48,231 nt of DNA from Paracoccus beibuensis (GTDB lineage: Bacteria > Pseudomonadota > Alphaproteobacteria > Rhodobacterales > Rhodobacteraceae): assembly GCF_026162625.1 (NCBI RefSeq), contig NZ_JAOTBD010000028.1, positions 1 through 48,231 of the forward strand, given 5' to 3'. The notes below the pieces were generated by a model. The model was not told the DNA's origin. It did not search any database and worked only from the letters and a program-made list of their open reading frames with translations. This document shows, in pieces, positions 46,977 to 48,231 of the stretch (position 1 is the first letter of the stretch; the number at the start of each line of letters is the position of its first letter). Position numbers and translations under genes: made by a program.

Positions 46977-47807
46977 CTACAGCATTTCAAGTGGACGACG
47001 GTTGAGTGGCCTAGGAAATGCCGCGTCGAGCGTCGCAATTTGGGCATCGGAAAGAACGATATCGGCGGCCGCGCGGTTCTCCCGCACATGTGCGACTGAA
47101 CTCGCTTTCGGGATGGCGATGAGGCCATCGTGCCGCAATGTCCAGGAAAGTGCGACCTGCACAGGGGTTGCACCAATCTCGGCTGCAATTTTGTCGAGAG
47201 CAGAGTGCGTGGAAAGTCGTCCCTGCTCGACCGGACTATACGCCATAACCGGCACTTTGTGCTCGGCGAGCCAAGGCAAAAGGTCCAGTTCGGGGCCCCG
47301 ACGGACCAGATTGTAAAGGATCTGATCGGTCACGCAGCCAACCCCGCCGGCAGCGACAAGCTCGTCCATATCATCGGTATCGAGGTTGCTGACACCCCAG
47401 TGCCGAATTTTTCCCGCCAATTTCAGCGTCTCCAATGCCTCCACTGTTTCAGTGAGCGGCACCGATCCCCGCCAGTGGAGAAGGTAGAGGTCGAGCCGAT
47501 CGGTGCCGAGCCGCTTCAGGCTCGCCTCGCACGCACCGGCAAGGCGGGAGCGCGATGCATTCTGCGGATATGCCTTGCTGACGAGGAACAACTGGTCGCG
47601 AAAGCTGCCCAGCGCCTCGCATATCAGCGTTTCCGCCGCACCGTCGCCGTACATTTCGGCGGTGTCGATGAGCGTCAGGCCCAGCTCGACACCGGCGCGT
47701 AGCGCTGCGATTTCATCGGATCGCCGCTCGGCACGTTCGCCCATCTTCCAGGTGCCTTGACCCATTGAAGGAACGACTTCCCCGCCTGGCAGCGTCACGC
47801 GTTTCAT
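46977..47807 (-). CDS. aldo/keto reductase
   Basis: A 276-residue TIM-barrel aldo/keto reductase of the 2,5-diketo-gluconate-reductase-like group. The catalytic tetrad is visible: Asp in LTLIDTAEMYGDG, Tyr in the same phrase (EMYG), Lys in FLVSKAYPQNAS and His in LDLYLLHWRGSVP. The C-terminal cofactor region reads LIAIPKASSVAHVRENRAA, the NADPH-binding I-P-K-x-S motif. The ATG at 47807 (MKRVTLPGGEVVPSMGQGTW) gives the family N-terminus; the frame opens at 47879. It reduces aldehydes or ketones; the physiological substrate is unknown. The truncated TMEM175 gene follows after 6 bp. Confidence 0.92.
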   Translation of the reverse strand: MKRVTLPGGEVVPSMGQGTWKMGERAERRSDEIAALRAGVELGLTLIDTAEMYGDGAAETLICEALGSFRDQLFLVSKAYPQNASRSRLAGACEASLKRLGTDRLDLYLLHWRGSVPLTETVEALETLKLAGKIRHWGVSNLDTDDMDELVAAGGVGCVTDQILYNLVRRGPELDLLPWLAEHKVPVMAYSPVEQGRLSTHSALDKIAAEIGATPVQVALSWTLRHDGLIAIPKASSVAHVRENRAAADIVLSDAQIATLDAAFPRPLNRRPLEML

Positions 47808-48058
47808 GTGCTTTCGTCCTATCAGATGTGTTCGGCTATTCGTTCGAGGGAAGCGGATAGGTAGATCCCCGCCACGCACAAATAAATATCTATACTTGGT
47901 ATTACAACTTTCCGCGGCTATTCAAAAATCCTGTTGAACGCTGCAGTCTCCCGGAATGGGATGATGATTTGGGCACGCGGACTTCGGTCGGAGTGGGCTT
48001 TGCTGCAGGTCGACAGAGGTTTGTTGCAAGAACACCGAGGACGAGCTCGCTTCGACCA
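47808..48058. other. gap between TetR and aldo/keto reductase genes
   Basis: About 250 bp with an A/T-rich stretch (47880-47930) that probably contains the promoter of the aldo/keto reductase gene. No RNA or coding frame is recognised. A TetR operator would be expected here if the upstream TetR gene controls the reductase, but I saw no clear palindrome. Confidence 0.35.
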
Positions 48059-48231
48059 TCACACCGCAGCTGGCCATCGATCGAGTGCCATTTTGGCGAT
48101 GGAGAGCAGTTCGTTGATCGTAGCGCCATCGCGCGCTTGAACGGACATGCCTTCCATGACCGTATTGATGAATTTGCCTAGGACGGCCGGATCGACATTG
48201 GCCGCAAGCTCGCCCTGCGCGGCGCCGCGTT
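48059..48231 (-). CDS. 3' end of a TetR/AcrR-family regulator (cut by window edge)
   Basis: Reading inward from the right edge on the minus strand, the frame gives GELAANVDPAVLGKFINTVM, EGMSVQARDGATINELLSIA and KMALDRWPAAV before a TGA at 48059-48061. The pattern of a small residue-rich helix, M-E-G-M-SVQARDGA and a closing ALDRWPA is typical of the C-terminal ligand domain of TetR/AcrR repressors. About 56 codons are inside the window and the DNA-binding part lies outside. It is upstream of, and in the same direction as, the aldo/keto reductase gene. Confidence 0.8.
   Translation of the reverse strand, partial: RGAAQGELAANVDPAVLGKFINTVMEGMSVQARDGATINELLSIAKMALDRWPAAV

Noticed and set aside
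1..48231. CRISPR arrays, tRNA and rRNA genes
   Set aside because: No regularly spaced repeats and no tRNA cloverleaf or rRNA signature were noticed by reading; a tool-based scan would be decisive.

Overview
The window looks like part of a large plasmid (or plasmid-like accessory replicon) of a high-GC alphaproteobacterium, most likely one of the Rhodobacterales such as Paracoccus. The reasons are a complete repABC replication and partition module, an alphaproteobacterial-type LexA box (GAAC-N7-GAAC) in front of imuAB, the mix of insertion sequences, and the style of the catabolic genes. The genus is inference; no rRNA or tRNA gene was seen.

Layout. 1-1.3 kb: a complete IS481-type element with a 6-bp target duplication. 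1.5-4.75 kb: a YfcE-type phosphodiesterase gene broken by one TGA, divergent from an SOS mutagenesis cassette imuA-imuB whose third gene, dnaE2, survives only as about 20 codons. 4.9-5.5 kb: an RHH antitoxin/RelE-ParE toxin pair. 5.5-6.94 kb: a heavily decayed parB-like gene that no single open frame reveals. 7.06-10.75 kb: repA-repB-repC (minus strand), with an antisense RNA and terminator between repB and repC and a parS-like site and palindromes just behind repC. 10.8-14.7 kb: a nest of three layers, a serine recombinase relic split by an IS256-type element that is itself split by an intact IS1380-type element, each layer with a recognisable target duplication. 15.0-15.5 kb: the left end of an IS66-type element.

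15.6-41.06 kb is a 25-kb catabolic island almost free of insertion sequences. A LysR gene is divergent from a YdiJ-like FAD/Fe-S 2-hydroxyacid dehydrogenase. Then come two convergent operons, each started next to a divergent FCD-type GntR regulator and meeting at one bidirectional terminator at 33.5 kb. Operon 1 (+): Zn alcohol dehydrogenase, quinone-oxidoreductase-like enzyme, acetolactate-synthase-like TPP enzyme, five-domain Liv-type ABC importer (with a fused LivM-LivG), SDR, AroE-like dehydrogenase with an altered substrate motif, GMC oxidoreductase, aldehyde dehydrogenase. Operon 2 (-): SDR, SDR, fused E1 alpha-beta, lipoyl E2, aldehyde dehydrogenase. Together they read as import of a hydroxylated substrate, stepwise oxidation of alcohol groups, TPP-dependent carbon-carbon cleavage, and oxidation of aldehyde and 2-oxo/acyloin fragments to acids and acyl-CoA. 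I do not recognise this exact combination, and the substrate is unknown. It is the best candidate here for an undescribed system.

41.5-48.2 kb: an HU gene, then a patch of debris: two head-to-head IS110 elements (one truncated, one intact with strong upstream hairpins that could be its bridge RNA), an AcuI/YhdH-type reductase, an ArsR regulator facing a decayed NmrA-like reductase gene, an IS630-type element using a -1 frameshift on seven A residues, the tail of a second IS630 transposase, the head of a TMEM175-type channel gene, an aldo/keto reductase, and the 3' end of a TetR regulator cut by the window edge.
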